NCBI RefSeq assembly: GCF_900115085.1
Contig: NZ_FOVF01000009.1
Span: forward strand, 1 to 64,000
Source of the DNA: Dokdonella immobilis
Lineage (GTDB): Bacteria > Pseudomonadota > Gammaproteobacteria > Xanthomonadales > Rhodanobacteraceae
Direction: 5' to 3'
Length of the DNA: 64,000 bases
In this document: positions 1 through 10,805 of the stretch, piece by piece
Layout of the letters: each line of letters begins with the position of its first letter
How positions within the stretch are numbered: the first letter of the stretch is position 1
Made by a program: the position numbers and the translations under genes
Notes under the pieces: model-generated
Database searches by the model: none
What the model was told of the DNA's origin: nothing
The model's input: only the letters and a program-made list of their open reading frames with translations

Positions 1-218
1 CTGCGGGCAGCATTCGCTGCGCAAAACGGCAGTCCTGCCGTTTGGTCTCCCGCAAAGCGGGAGAAGGAAGTTCAAGAGCAGAGACGAAGCCGCATCCGCA
101 GGCTTGCGGGAGTCTGCTTCGTCTTGGCTGCGCAGGATGCGCAGTGGATGGGGCCCCTATGCAGTGGACCAGCGGCGGAGAAAAGGCCCGAAGGGTGGCT
201 CGCAAGGATGCGAGCCAG

Positions 219-252
219 TTGGCTGCCAGTCCAGGGATGGACTGTCAGCCAA
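219..252. repeat. Inverted repeat, 15-bp arms with GGGA loop
   Basis: The left arm 219-233 and right arm 238-252 are complementary at 14 of 15 positions around a 4-base loop. It directly follows the smaller hairpin at 197-216. Function unknown. Confidence 0.8.
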
Positions 253-324
253 CCCCGGAGCCGCTGCGCGAAGTCGCAGGGCAGGATGCCCGGAGACCGC
301 TGCATCGGGGTGGCCTTTCTCTTG

Positions 325-358
325 GTTACTTCTCTTTGGCCACGCAAAGAGAAGTAAC
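325..358. repeat. Perfect 14-bp inverted repeat
   Basis: GTTACTTCTCTTTG (325-338) and its exact complement CAAAGAGAAGTAAC (345-358) flank a 6-base loop. A second small hairpin, CTCGCC-GAA-GGCGAG, follows at 362-376. Similar sequence is, from memory, dispersed in xanthomonad genomes; this was not searched. Confidence 0.85.
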
Positions 359-470
359 TCGCTCGCCGAAGGCGAGTGAAAGCTCTGCTCCTAACCCAAG
401 AATGCGCCGCGAAGCGATGTCGAACAGAGCGAAAAGCACAGTCACTGGGTCACGGCCCGGACGAAGTCCG

Positions 471-492
471 GCCTGTCCTGAGCCTGTCGAAG
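471..492. repeat. Dispersed repeat containing CCTGAGCCTGTCGAAG
   Basis: The core at 477-492 is a short motif that recurs between genes of many proteobacteria. It follows the hairpin at 457-471. Assignment is from recall of the motif, and only one copy is visible in this window. Confidence 0.45.
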
Positions 493-530
493 AGCAAGGA
501 CGACGATGTAGAAGTTCGGACCGTGCAGGA

Positions 531-559
531 GAGCATCGCGCCTGGAGGCGCTCCTACAG
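531..559. repeat. REP-like element with GCGCCT-GG-AGGCGC hairpin
   Basis: Perfect 6-bp arms at 538-543 and 546-551, followed by CTCCTACAG. The flanks resemble short palindromic elements scattered in Xanthomonas and Stenotrophomonas; family membership is inferred. Confidence 0.5.
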
Positions 560-608
560 TGGAATCGGTGTGACTCGCTCGCCGGCAACCGGTCCGGGCA
601 GAGTGAAA

Positions 609-2060
609 CTAGATGCCAAAGGCCCGATTGCACCAGTCGAACAACGGCCCCCAGGCGAACCCGAGCACGATCAGCGCCAGGCCATTCAATGAGATCACCC
701 AGCGCAGGGGCACGTCGCTCGGCAGCGGCAGAGCCGAGGCATCGGCTGCCGAGTCGAAGTACATGACCTTGACCACGCGCAGGTAGTAGTAGATGCCGAT
801 GATCGCGAACACGATCGCGACGATGGCGAGCCAGAGGAAGCCGGCGTCGATGGCGGCCTTGAGCACCAGCAGCTTGGCGAAGAAACCGAACAGCGGCGGC
901 ACGCCGGCCAGCGAGAACATGGCGATCGCCATGATTCCGGCGTACCAGGGGCTGCGCTGGTTGAGGCCCTTGAAGTCCTCGATTTCCTCGCACTCGAATC
1001 CCTTGCGCGCAAGCAGGCCGATCATGCCGAACGCGACCGCTGCGGTCAGTGAATAGCTGATCGCGTAGAACATCGCAGCCGAGAAACCCGCGGGCGAAGC
1101 GCCAACGAAACCGAGCAGCAGGAAGCCGACGTGCGAAATCGTCGAATAGGCGAGCATGCGCTTGAGATTGCTCTGGGCGATCGCGAACAGGTTGCCGATC
1201 GCCAGCGAGAACACCGAAAGGATGGCCAGCATCAGGGTCCAGTGTTCGCTGAGGCCGCCGAGCCCGCCTTCAAGCAGGCGGTAGGCCAGGCCGAAGGCCG
1301 CCAGTTTGGGCGCCGAGCCGATGAATACGGTGATCGCGGTCGGGGCGCCCTGGTAGACGTCGGGCAGCCACATGTGGAATGGGGCGGCACCGAGCTTGAA
1401 GGCGATGCCGGCGATCAGGAAGATCAGGCCGAAGGCCAGCCAGCCCGGATGCTCAACTTGACCGATCGAGGCGCTGATGCGGGCCAGATCAAGCGTGCCG
1501 GTGGCGCCGTAGATCATCGACATGCCGTACAGCAGCAGGCCCGAGGCCAGCGCACCGAGCACGAAATACTTGATCGCCGCTTCGGCGGAAACCGACGAAT
1601 CACGATTCAGCGCGACCAGGGCGTAGGACGACAGGGCCAGCAATTCGAGGCCCAGGTAGGCGCTGATCAGGCTGCCGGCCGAGACCAGCAGCATCATGCC
1701 CAGGGTCGCGAACAGGATCAGCAGGTAGTACTCGCCGATCAGCAACTGGCGCTCGCGCATGTAATTGCGGCCGTAGAAAAGGCTCAGGCCGCTCATCAGC
1801 AGGACGAACTGCTTGAGGACGACGCTGATGCCGTCATGCAGGAACATGCCATTGAACGCGCTCAGGCCCTGCCCTGCCGCCGGCGCGCCCTGCCAGACGA
1901 AGCATGCCGAAACCGCCAGGGCCGCGATCGACATCCAGTGCGTGACATCGCGCTGGCTCGGCTTGAGGAACAGATCGATCAGCAGGATCGCGCAGGTCGC
2001 TCCGAGCAGGATCAGCTCGGGAAGAATCGCGACCAGGTCGTTGGGATTGAATGACATCAT
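609..2060 (-). CDS. nuoN: NADH-quinone oxidoreductase subunit N
   Basis: Antiporter-like membrane subunit of respiratory complex I, coupling NADH oxidation to proton translocation across the inner membrane. The 483-residue protein is almost wholly hydrophobic with about 14 predicted helices. It carries the family segments AAPFHMWLPDVYQGAPT and NLKRMLAYSTISHVGF, the latter holding the conserved Lys of the proton channel. Last gene of the nuo operon, 10 bases after nuoM. Two adjacent ATG codons open the frame; the first is used here, and the ribosome-binding site is weak. Length is normal for the family. Confidence 0.97.
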   Translation of the reverse strand: MMSFNPNDLVAILPELILLGATCAILLIDLFLKPSQRDVTHWMSIAALAVSACFVWQGAPAAGQGLSAFNGMFLHDGISVVLKQFVLLMSGLSLFYGRNYMRERQLLIGEYYLLILFATLGMMLLVSAGSLISAYLGLELLALSSYALVALNRDSSVSAEAAIKYFVLGALASGLLLYGMSMIYGATGTLDLARISASIGQVEHPGWLAFGLIFLIAGIAFKLGAAPFHMWLPDVYQGAPTAITVFIGSAPKLAAFGLAYRLLEGGLGGLSEHWTLMLAILSVFSLAIGNLFAIAQSNLKRMLAYSTISHVGFLLLGFVGASPAGFSAAMFYAISYSLTAAVAFGMIGLLARKGFECEEIEDFKGLNQRSPWYAGIMAIAMFSLAGVPPLFGFFAKLLVLKAAIDAGFLWLAIVAIVFAIIGIYYYLRVVKVMYFDSAADASALPLPSDVPLRWVISLNGLALIVLGFAWGPLFDWCNRAFGI

Positions 2061-2070
2061 CGTTGGGGTC

Positions 2071-3591
2071 TCAGGCCTTGCTCAGCATCAGCGCGTTGAC
2101 GATCTGCAACACCGAGCTGTCCATCAGGTCGGTCAATGGCTTCGGATACACGCCGACGGCCAGCACCGCCGCCGCGAACGATCCGAGCACAATCCATTCG
2201 CGTGCATCGAGATCCTCGAACTTGGCCACTTTCGGATTGGTCACTTCGCCGAAGATCACGCGCTTGACCAGCCACAGCGTGTAGGCCGCACCGATGATCA
2301 GGGTGAAAGCCGCGACTGCGGCGATCCAGAAGTTGTCCTGGAACGCGGCCAGGATGACCATGAATTCACCGACGAAGCCGCTGGTGCCCGGCAGCCCGCA
2401 ATTGGCCATGGCGAACAGCACGAAGAACGCGCCGAACCATGGCATCACGTTCACGACGCCGCCGTAGTCGCGGATCATGCGCGAATGCAGGCGGTCGTAG
2501 AGCACGCCGATGCACGAGAACATCGCGCCCGAGACGAATCCGTGCGAGATCATCTGCACCATCGCGCCCTGCACGCCGAGGCGCGCCGCATCGGGGTTGC
2601 CGTGCACGCGAACCAGGGCGAGGGCGATGAACAGGCCCAGGGTGACGAAGGCCATGTGGGCGATCGAGGAATAGGCGATCAGCTTCTTCATGTCGTCCTG
2701 GACCAGGGCGACGTAGCCGATATAGACCACCGCGACCAGGGACATCGCGATCACGACCCAGGCGTACTCCTGCGAGGCATCGGGCGTGATTGGCAGCGAG
2801 AACCGGATGAAGCCATAGCCGCCGACCTTGAGCATGATCGCGGCCAGGATCACCGAGCCACCGGTCGGCGCCTCGACGTGGGCGTCGGGCAGCCAGGTGT
2901 GCACCGGCCACATCGGCACCTTGATCGCGAAGGCGATCAGGAAGGCGAAGAACAGCCAGGCCTGCTCGCTTGGGCCGAGCGGGGCCTGGGCGAAGGCCTG
3001 CAGCGAGAACTCGCCAGTCTTCATGTGCAGGTAGATCAGCCCGATCAGCATGAAGATCGAGCCGAGGAAGGTGTAGATGAAGAACTTCAGGGTCGCGTAG
3101 ACGCGGCGCGGGCCACCCCAAATGCCGATGATGATGAACATCGGAATCAGCATGGCTTCGAAGAACACGTAGAACAGCAGCGCATCGGTCGCCGCGAAGA
3201 CGCCGATCAGCATGCCCTCGAGCGCGAGCATGGCCGCCATGTACTGCGAAACGCGCTTGTCGATCGGCCCCCACGAACCGATGATCACGAGCACGCTGGT
3301 GAACGTGGTCAGCACGATCAGGGCGACCGAAATGCCGTCGGCGGCCAGCGCGTAGTGGACCTTCAGCGCATCGATCCAGGCATGCGACTCGATGAACTGC
3401 ATGCCGCCGGCGGGTGCGTCGTAGCCGAGATAGAGCGGAATGCTGGCGGCCAGGGTCGCCAGCGCAACGAGCACGCTGAGCCAGCGCGCGACGCGCGGAT
3501 CGCGGCCGAGCGCGAGGACGAGGATGGCACCGGCAATCGGCAACCAGATCAGTACGCTGAGAAGTGGCCATTGAGCCATGGTGGTTGTCAT
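2071..3591 (-). CDS. nuoM: NADH-quinone oxidoreductase subunit M
   Basis: Second antiporter-like proton-pumping subunit of complex I. The 506 residues contain FFEAMLIPMFIIIGIWGG, with the conserved helix-5 Glu, and VPMWPVHTWLPDAHVEAPTG, the family signature around the channel Lys. Unlike the other nuo junctions it is separated from the upstream gene, nuoL, by 258 bases occupied by a MITE-like element whose left end lies six bases before this ATG. A second in-frame ATG four codons later (3579) is an alternative start; the only purine-rich stretch (AGGGA) is directly against the first ATG and so better placed for the second. Confidence 0.96.
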   Translation of the reverse strand: MTTTMAQWPLLSVLIWLPIAGAILVLALGRDPRVARWLSVLVALATLAASIPLYLGYDAPAGGMQFIESHAWIDALKVHYALAADGISVALIVLTTFTSVLVIIGSWGPIDKRVSQYMAAMLALEGMLIGVFAATDALLFYVFFEAMLIPMFIIIGIWGGPRRVYATLKFFIYTFLGSIFMLIGLIYLHMKTGEFSLQAFAQAPLGPSEQAWLFFAFLIAFAIKVPMWPVHTWLPDAHVEAPTGGSVILAAIMLKVGGYGFIRFSLPITPDASQEYAWVVIAMSLVAVVYIGYVALVQDDMKKLIAYSSIAHMAFVTLGLFIALALVRVHGNPDAARLGVQGAMVQMISHGFVSGAMFSCIGVLYDRLHSRMIRDYGGVVNVMPWFGAFFVLFAMANCGLPGTSGFVGEFMVILAAFQDNFWIAAVAAFTLIIGAAYTLWLVKRVIFGEVTNPKVAKFEDLDAREWIVLGSFAAAVLAVGVYPKPLTDLMDSSVLQIVNALMLSKA

Positions 3592-3596
3592 TCCCT

Positions 3597-3846
3597 AACC
3601 CACACTATTCATGAACGGGCGCGGATGATCGCGGAGGATTTTGTGGCGAGCGCAAGGCGCGCGGAGCCGGAATGGTGGGCCCATTGCGGCGACAAGCAAC
3701 GCCGCGATCGCAGCAAAAGACCCGCGAGGGCCGTGCCAGCAGGGAAACGCAGCCGTATATTTTGTCGAAGCCAAGTGATTTACGACTTGCATTGCCCTAT
3801 CAAACATTTCGGCGTTTTCCTGCGACGTTCATGAATAGTGCGGGTT
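3597..3846. mobile_element. MITE-like element between nuoL and nuoM
   Basis: A 250-bp non-coding segment bounded by terminal inverted repeats of 21 bp, 3597-3617 and 3826-3846, identical at 20 of 21 positions (A3602 is the mismatch). The conserved core of the end is CACTATTCATGAACG. No transposase or plausible ORF is inside, and no clear target duplication is seen. It lies three bases beyond the nuoL stop and six bases before the nuoM ATG. It looks like a non-autonomous derivative of an insertion sequence; the parent family was not identified. Confidence 0.7.
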
Positions 3847-3849
3847 GAA

Positions 3850-5913
3850 TCAGGCGGCGATGCGCGTGAACAGCCACCACGATCCGCCGAGCAGCAGGAT
3901 CAGGCCGAGGATCATCGCGAACGCATAGTGGTAGAGATAGCCGGACTGGACCCGGCGAACGATGGCAGACAGTTGATCGATGAAGCTGGCGGAACCGTCG
4001 ATGGCGCGGTCGATCAGGCCGGCGTCGCCGCCGCGCCAGAGGCCGCGGCCGAGGGCGACGCCGCCGCGCGCGAAGACCGCCTGGTAGAGGCTGTCGAACC
4101 AGTATTTGTTGGCCAGCAGGGTATGCAGCGGACGCAATGCGTTCTCGGCCTTGTCGGCCACGGACGGCTGGAACAGCCAGATCCAGGTGGCGGTGGCAAA
4201 ACCGGCGAGTGCAATCCAGAACGGCGGCTGCGAGAACCCGTGCAGTGCCATGGCCAGCGCACCGTGGAATTCATGGCCGAGTTCGCCGAGCACATTGTTG
4301 GCTTCGCGCACGAAGATGGCCTGGCCGAAATAATCGCCGAACAGCATCGAACCGATAGTCAGGAAGCCGATCACGACAGATGGAATCGCCAGTAGCACGA
4401 GTGGCAGGGTAACCACCCACGGCGACTCCTTCGGCGCATGCTCGAGGTGACCGGGCGCATGGTGGCCGTGCTCGTCATGATCGGCATGGTGCTCATGACC
4501 ATGGGCGTGCCCTGCGTGCTCGACGACGAAACGTTCCTTGCCATGGAAGGTCATGTAGAGCAGGCGGAAGCTGTACAAGGCGGTGATGAATACGCCGGCA
4601 AGCACGCAGAAATAGGCGTAGCCGGCGCCAACGCGATGCGACTCGCCGACCGCCTCGATGATCGCATCCTTCGAGTAGAAACCGGCGAAGCCCGGCGCCC
4701 CGGCCAGGGCCAGCGAACCGATCCACATCGTGATCCAGGTCACCGGCATGTATTTGCGCAGGCCGCCCATGTGGCGCATGTCCTGCTCGTGGTGCATGGC
4801 GATGATGACCGAACCGGCGCCGAGGAACAGCAGGGCCTTGAAGAAGGCATGGGTCATCAGGTGGAACACACCGGCCGAATAGGCCGAGACGCCGAGGGCA
4901 ACGGTCATGTAGCCGAGTTGGGACAGGGTCGAATAAGCGACCACGCGCTTGATGTCGTTCTGGACGACGCCGATCAGGCCGGTGAACAGGGCCGTGGTTG
5001 CGCCGATCACAAGCACGAAGGTCAGCGCTGTCTCGCTCAGTTCGAACAGCGGCGACATGCGCGCGACCATGAAGATGCCGGCGGTGACCATGGTCGCAGC
5101 GTGGATCAGGGCCGAGATCGGGGTCGGACCTTCCATCGAGTCGGGCAGCCAGACATGCAGCGGAACCTGGGCCGACTTGCCCATGGCGCCGATGAACAGG
5201 CAGATGCAGACGACCGTGGCCACCTGCCACGGGTGCCCGGCGATCAGCTCGACCGAACGCGCGCCCATGTCGATGGCTGGATCCTGTGCGTGCGCGAACA
5301 CCGTACCGTAGTCCAGCGAGCCGCCGAACCACATCAGCACGCCGGCGATACCGAGCAGGAAGCCGAAGTCGCCGACCCGGTTGACGATGAACGCCTTCAT
5401 GTTGGCGAAGATCGCGGTCGGGCGCTTGAACCAGAAACCGATCAGCAGATAGGAAACCAGGCCGACTGCTTCCCAGCCGAAGAACAGCTGCAGGAAATTG
5501 TTGCTCATGACCAGCATGAGCATCGAGAAGGTGAACAGCGCGATGTAGCTGAAGAAGCGCTGGTAGCCGTCGTCGTCGGCCATGTAGCCGATCGTGTAGA
5601 CGTGCACCATCAGCGAGACGAAGGTCACCACGACCATCATCATCGCGGTCAGTCGGTCGATCAGGAATCCGATGTTTGCGCTGGTGCTGCCGACCTGGAA
5701 CCAGGTGTAGAGGTTCTCGTTGAAGGTCTCGGCGCCGCCCCAGACCAGCTGGTAGAGCACGTGCATCGACAGCGCGCAGCTCAGGGCGACGCCGACGATG
5801 GTCACGCCATGCGCGCCAACGCGGCCGACTCGCTTGCCGAACAGGCCTGCGATCACCGCGCCGACCAGGGGCGCCAGGACGATCACGAGCAGGAGGTTTT
5901 TGTCGAGCGTCAT
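3850..5913 (-). CDS. nuoL: NADH-quinone oxidoreductase subunit L
   Basis: Largest antiporter-like subunit of complex I, with the long amphipathic lateral helix at its C-terminus. The 687-residue protein has FFGWEAVGLVSYLLIGFW and GKSAQVPLHVWLPDSMEGPT, holding the conserved channel Glu and Lys. Residues about 462-497 form a His-rich loop (repeated HGH, HHAD and HGHH) ahead of a following membrane helix; such loops occur in other NuoL proteins but are variable. The ATG lies three bases after the nuoK stop. The C-terminus ends next to the MITE-like element and appears intact. Confidence 0.97.
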   Translation of the reverse strand: MTLDKNLLLVIVLAPLVGAVIAGLFGKRVGRVGAHGVTIVGVALSCALSMHVLYQLVWGGAETFNENLYTWFQVGSTSANIGFLIDRLTAMMMVVVTFVSLMVHVYTIGYMADDDGYQRFFSYIALFTFSMLMLVMSNNFLQLFFGWEAVGLVSYLLIGFWFKRPTAIFANMKAFIVNRVGDFGFLLGIAGVLMWFGGSLDYGTVFAHAQDPAIDMGARSVELIAGHPWQVATVVCICLFIGAMGKSAQVPLHVWLPDSMEGPTPISALIHAATMVTAGIFMVARMSPLFELSETALTFVLVIGATTALFTGLIGVVQNDIKRVVAYSTLSQLGYMTVALGVSAYSAGVFHLMTHAFFKALLFLGAGSVIIAMHHEQDMRHMGGLRKYMPVTWITMWIGSLALAGAPGFAGFYSKDAIIEAVGESHRVGAGYAYFCVLAGVFITALYSFRLLYMTFHGKERFVVEHAGHAHGHEHHADHDEHGHHAPGHLEHAPKESPWVVTLPLVLLAIPSVVIGFLTIGSMLFGDYFGQAIFVREANNVLGELGHEFHGALAMALHGFSQPPFWIALAGFATATWIWLFQPSVADKAENALRPLHTLLANKYWFDSLYQAVFARGGVALGRGLWRGGDAGLIDRAIDGSASFIDQLSAIVRRVQSGYLYHYAFAMILGLILLLGGSWWLFTRIAA

Positions 5914-5916
5914 GGG

Positions 5917-6222
5917 TCAGCCCTTGAGCGTGTCGATGTCGGTCACGTCGATCGTCGCGCGATTGCGGAACAGGACGACGAGGATGGCGAGGCCGATCGC
6001 CGCCTCGGCCGCGGCCACGGTCAGGATGAAGAAAACGAAGACCTGACCCGACGGATCGCCGAGGAAGCGCGAGAACGCAACGAAGTTCGTGTTGACCGCG
6101 AGCAGCATGAGCTCGATGCACATGAGCAGGACGATCACGTTCTTGCGGTTGATGAAGATACCGGCCACGGCGATGCAAAACAGCACCGCGCCGAGGGTGA
6201 GGAAGTGGGCCAGGGTAATCAC
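5917..6222 (-). CDS. nuoK: NADH-quinone oxidoreductase subunit K
   Basis: Small three-helix subunit of complex I in the proton-transfer path. The GTG start at 6222 gives the usual 101 residues ([10 protein letters not shown]...), and its first bases overlap the nuoJ stop as GTGA. The two functional glutamates are present: E37 in [10 protein letters not shown] and E73 in [11 protein letters not shown]. An in-frame upstream extension to 6435 lies inside nuoJ and is not likely to be used. Confidence 0.96.
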   Translation of the reverse strand: MITLAHFLTLGAVLFCIAVAGIFINRKNVIVLLMCIELMLLAVNTNFVAFSRFLGDPSGQVFVFFILTVAAAEAAIGLAILVVLFRNRATIDVTDIDTLKG

Positions 6223-6833
6223 GGTGTCGCCTCCCCTTTCTTGACCGCGTCCATCTTGACCAGACGGATGCGATCCTCGCGCTTGACCATGACCTGGCGG
6301 CCCGGATTCTGGGTCTTGATGCCGCTGCGCTTGCGCAGCGTCAGCGGGATGGCCGCGATCAGGCCCACGGTAAGAATCAGTGCGGCAACCTCGAACGGGA
6401 GCAGGAAGTCGCGGAACAATGTGCGCCCGAGCCAACCCATGTTGGACATGCCGGCCAGCGCGGCGGGATCGGCGCTCACAGGCACCTGCAGGCTGCGTAC
6501 GCCGATCATCATCAGCATCTCGACCAGCATGACCACGGCGACCACGATGCCGACCGGCAGGAAGCGCACGAAGCCTTCACGCACCGGGGCGAAGTCGACG
6601 TCGAGCATCATGACCACGAACAGGAACAGGACCATGACCGCGCCGACGTAGACGAGGACCAGGGCGACGGCGAGGAACTCGGCCTGGGCGAGCAGCCATA
6701 CGCAAGCCATCGAGAAGAAGGTCAGGACCAGGTTCAGCGCGGCGACGACCGGATTCTTCACGCTGATCACGGCCAGCGCAGCCAGCGCGGCGACCGCGCC
6801 GAAGAAGTAGAAGCAGACCAGTTCAAATGTCAT
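6219..6833 (-). CDS. nuoJ: NADH-quinone oxidoreductase subunit J
   Basis: Membrane subunit of complex I that packs beside NuoK and NuoA. The 204-residue protein begins [17 protein letters not shown] and has five predicted helices, including the conserved [15 protein letters not shown] segment. The C-terminal tail after the last helix is charged (KKGEATP end) and cytoplasmic by prediction. The stop overlaps the nuoK GTG start, which suggests translational coupling. Confidence 0.95.
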   Translation of the reverse strand: MTFELVCFYFFGAVAALAALAVISVKNPVVAALNLVLTFFSMACVWLLAQAEFLAVALVLVYVGAVMVLFLFVVMMLDVDFAPVREGFVRFLPVGIVVAVVMLVEMLMMIGVRSLQVPVSADPAALAGMSNMGWLGRTLFRDFLLPFEVAALILTVGLIAAIPLTLRKRSGIKTQNPGRQVMVKREDRIRLVKMDAVKKGEATP

Positions 6834-6851
6834 CGGATTCTCCGTGGCCGC

Positions 6852-7340
6852 TCATCGGAATGCCGCATCCTGGGCGCGCGCCGCGGCGATCTCGCCCTCG
6901 TAGCGATCGCCGATGGCCAGCAGCTGGATCTTGCTGACGACGTTCTCGCCGCGCTTCTCGAAGTGGTATTCGTGCAGGTGCGTCTCGACGATCGAATCGA
7001 CCGGGCAGGATTCCTCGCAGAAACCGCAGTAGATGCACTTGAACAGGTCGATGTCGTAGCGCGTCGTGCGGCGCGTGCCGTCCTCGCGCATTTCCGAATC
7101 GATCGTGATCGCGAGCGCCGGGCAGACCGCCTCGCAGAGCTTGCAGGCGATGCAACGCTCTTCGCCATTCGGATAGCGACGCAAGGCGTGCAGGCCGCGG
7201 AACCGATTCGACTTCGGAATGTGTTCTTCCGGGTAGCGCATCGTGTACTTCGGCTTGAACATGTAGCGGAGGGTCAGCCACATGCCGGCCAGTAGCTCCA
7301 GCAGCAGCAGACTCTTGAAATAGTGAGTGACTCTGTTCAT
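6852..7340 (-). CDS. nuoI: NADH-quinone oxidoreductase subunit I
   Basis: Peripheral-arm subunit that carries two [4Fe-4S] clusters (N6a and N6b) and passes electrons from NuoG to NuoB. In 162 residues both ferredoxin motifs are complete: C63, C66, C69, C73 ([12 protein letters not shown]) and C102, C105, C108, C112 ([12 protein letters not shown]). The N-terminal helix ([18 protein letters not shown]) is the usual membrane-surface anchor. It lies between nuoH and nuoJ as in other nuo operons. Confidence 0.97.
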   Translation of the reverse strand: MNRVTHYFKSLLLLELLAGMWLTLRYMFKPKYTMRYPEEHIPKSNRFRGLHALRRYPNGEERCIACKLCEAVCPALAITIDSEMREDGTRRTTRYDIDLFKCIYCGFCEESCPVDSIVETHLHEYHFEKRGENVVSKIQLLAIGDRYEGEIAAARAQDAAFR

Positions 7341-7365
7341 GGCTTGGCTTGGGGTCCTGGCTCGT

Positions 7366-8432
<1,067 letters not shown>

Positions 8433-8436
<4 letters not shown>

Positions 8437-10784
8437 GCCGAAGCCCTCGCAATCGTCAGCGCCGCGCCAGGGCCCGGCAGGCCGGCCACCTCGGCGTAGC
8501 CTGCCTCGATCCATACCGCCCCTTCCGGCACGGCCGCATCGCTTGCCGCAGGCAGGACCGTGTCCTCGACGCGAACGCGATCACCACCCTGCAGGCCCAG
8601 CTTGCCGGCATCGACCGGATTCAGGATGGCCATGGCACCCCGCGTGAGCGGATGCGCATTGAGTGCCGGCGAGCGGCGCAGGACCGCGTCGGCGCGATAG
8701 ATGGCCGTCGTCGTGATGCGCTCGAACGTGTACGGAGAACTGGCGGGCGACGTGCGCGGTTCGGCATCGCCGGCGCCGGTCGCGATCGGCGCCTTGCCCA
8801 TCTGCGCGCGGACCTCGTCGATCTCGGTGAAGCCGAATCCATCGAGCGCGAGGGCAGATCCGAGTGCGCGCAGCACTTTCCAGCCCGGCCGTGCGTCGCC
8901 CGGCAAGCGGGCTGCCGCGCTGAGAGTCTGCACCGTTCCGTCGATATTGGTGTAGCTCGCGTCGATTTCGGGCGGCAGGCCGATCGGCAACACGGCGTGT
9001 GCCTTGCTGCGCACGCCGGCACAGGCATACGCGCCCATGTAGACGTAGAACCCAGCCTCGCTTCGCGCCTTCTCGAAAGCCGAAGGCTCGGCGAAATCGG
9101 CCGAGCCGGCCTGATAGACGATCAGGTTCTTCGGAGGACTGGCCAGCATCGCGGCGACATCGCGGCCGTCCTTCTGCGGCGCGAGCCCGGCGTCGGCCAG
9201 GCCGATCGCGTTGGCCCCGGCCGGAATCTCATTGAAGCCCGAGCCGGTCACGCGCGCGATGAACTTCGCCGCGGCGCGCAACCAGGACGCCTCCGCATGC
9301 TGCACGGCGACCTCGCCGAGAATGACGGCGGAGACGCCAGCATCGCTGAGCCCGGCGATCCAGTCCTTGGCCGACTCATTGGCGGTGGCGCGAGTCAGTT
9401 CCTTGGCCAGCGATGACGACGCTGGCAAGTGACCGGCATCGTTGGCCGCGCGGGCCAGACCGAGCACGAAGTCGACCATCGCGTGTGGCTTGGCGATGTG
9501 CTTGCCGGCCACGTCGAAATTGAATTCGAGGTCGAGCGGATTGATGACGTATACCCTGGCCCCGGCCCTGGCCGCCTTGCGCAGGCGGTGATTGAGCAAG
9601 GGCAGTTCGTTGCGCGGATGGCAGCCGATCAGCAGTACCGCGCCGGCCTTTTCGAGGGCGGCGAACGGGGTCTCGAAGGCGGTGGCCCGTGGCGCATCGG
9701 AAAAATCGGTCTGGCGAAGGCGATGGTCGATGGCGTCGCTGCCGAGGCCGCGCAGCAGGCGTGCGAGCAGATGACCTTCCTCGCTCGAGGTCAGCGGCGC
9801 GACCAGGGCGCCGACATCACCGCCCGATTCGCGCAGCAGATCGGCGACGAAGGCCAGGGCTTCGGCCCAGGTCGTCTCGACCAGCTCGCCATTCCTGCGG
9901 ATCATCGGCATCGTGGCGCGGTCCGCGGCCTTCAGGCCCTCGTGGCTGTAACGATCGCGATCGGACAGCCAGCATTCGTTGATCGCCTCGTTGTCGCGCG
10001 GCACCGAGCGCAGCACCTCGCCGCGGCGCGTGTGCAGCCACAGATTCGAGCCGAGCGCATCGTGGTAGCCGATCGATTCGCGCGCGATCAGCTCCCAGGC
10101 CCGCGCCTTGAAACGGAACGGCTTGTTGGTCAGGGCCCCGACCGGGCAGACATCGATGACGTTGCCCGAAAGCTCGCTCATCAGCGGCTTGCCGACATAG
10201 GTTCCGATCTGCAGGCGCTCGCCGCGCTCCATGCCACCAAGTTCGTAGGTACCGGCAACCTCGGACATCACGCGAATGCAGCGCGTGCACTGGATGCAGC
10301 GGGTCATCTCGGTTTCGACCAGCGGACCGAGGTTCTCGTCGGGAATCGTGCGCTTGCGTTCGACGAAGCGGCTGACCGAGCGGCCATAGCCCATCGACAG
10401 GTCCTGCAGTTCGCACTCGCCGCCCTGGTCGCAGATCGGGCAGTCGAGCGGATGATTGATCAGCAGGAACTCCATCACGTTGCGCTGCGCGGACAAGGCG
10501 CGCTGCGACTGGGTGAAGATCTTCATGCCGTCGGCCACCGGCGTCGCGCATGCCGGTTGCGGCTTCGGCATCGGCCGGCCGCCCATTTCGACCTCGACCA
10601 TGCACATCCGGCAATTGGCCGCGATCGGCAGCTTCTCGTGGTAGCAGAAACGCGGAATCGGCACGCCGATGCGATCGGCCGCCTGGATGATCATCGAACC
10701 CTTCGGCGCAAACGTCTGCTGGCCGTCGATCTCGATGGTGACGTGATCCGGTGGCACGTCGGTTGTGATCGGCTGGGCGCTCAT
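8433..10784 (-). CDS. nuoG: NADH-quinone oxidoreductase subunit G
   Basis: Large iron-sulfur subunit of complex I, 783 residues. The N-terminal ferredoxin-like domain has the [2Fe-2S] cysteines ([20 protein letters not shown], then CATPV). It is followed by the His-ligated cluster region [18 protein letters not shown], a cluster motif [16 protein letters not shown] and [12 protein letters not shown], and then a molybdopterin-oxidoreductase-like domain that binds no cofactor in this family. The ATG at 10784 (MSAQPITTD) is preceded by AGGAGC. A longer frame to 10895 would translate the heptad-repeat hairpin and is rejected. Confidence 0.96.
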
Positions 10785-10805
10785 GCCTGGGCTCCTGTCG
10801 AAGCC

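Larger units (their letters stand above)
1..608. repeat. Gene-free hairpin-rich repeat region downstream of nuoN
   Basis: No convincing gene lies here. The stretch is a string of short inverted repeats: 24-43 (9-bp arms), 46-64 (8-bp arms, AAA loop), 197-216 (8-bp arms, AGGA loop), 219-252 (15-bp arms, one mismatch), 325-358 (14-bp perfect arms), 362-376 (6-bp arms, GAA loop), 457-471 (6-bp arms, GAA loop) and 538-551 (6-bp arms). Open frames crossing it translate these repeats into Arg/Ser/Pro-rich sequence and run into antisense nuoN, so they were not called. The region follows the nuo operon and could terminate or stabilise its 3' end; that role is inferred. Confidence 0.75.

Noticed and set aside
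42-692. Plus-strand open frame of 216 codons at the left end
   Set aside because: It translates hairpin repeats into Arg/Ser/Pro-rich sequence, enters antisense nuoN and has no recognisable domain.
1813-3834. 673-codon plus-strand frame opposite nuoN and nuoM
   Set aside because: Antisense shadow caused by high-GC codon bias; product is His/Asp/Gln-rich without domains, while the minus strand encodes clear complex I subunits.
4438-6651. 737-codon plus-strand frame opposite nuoL, nuoK and nuoJ
   Set aside because: Same antisense effect; it crosses three real genes.
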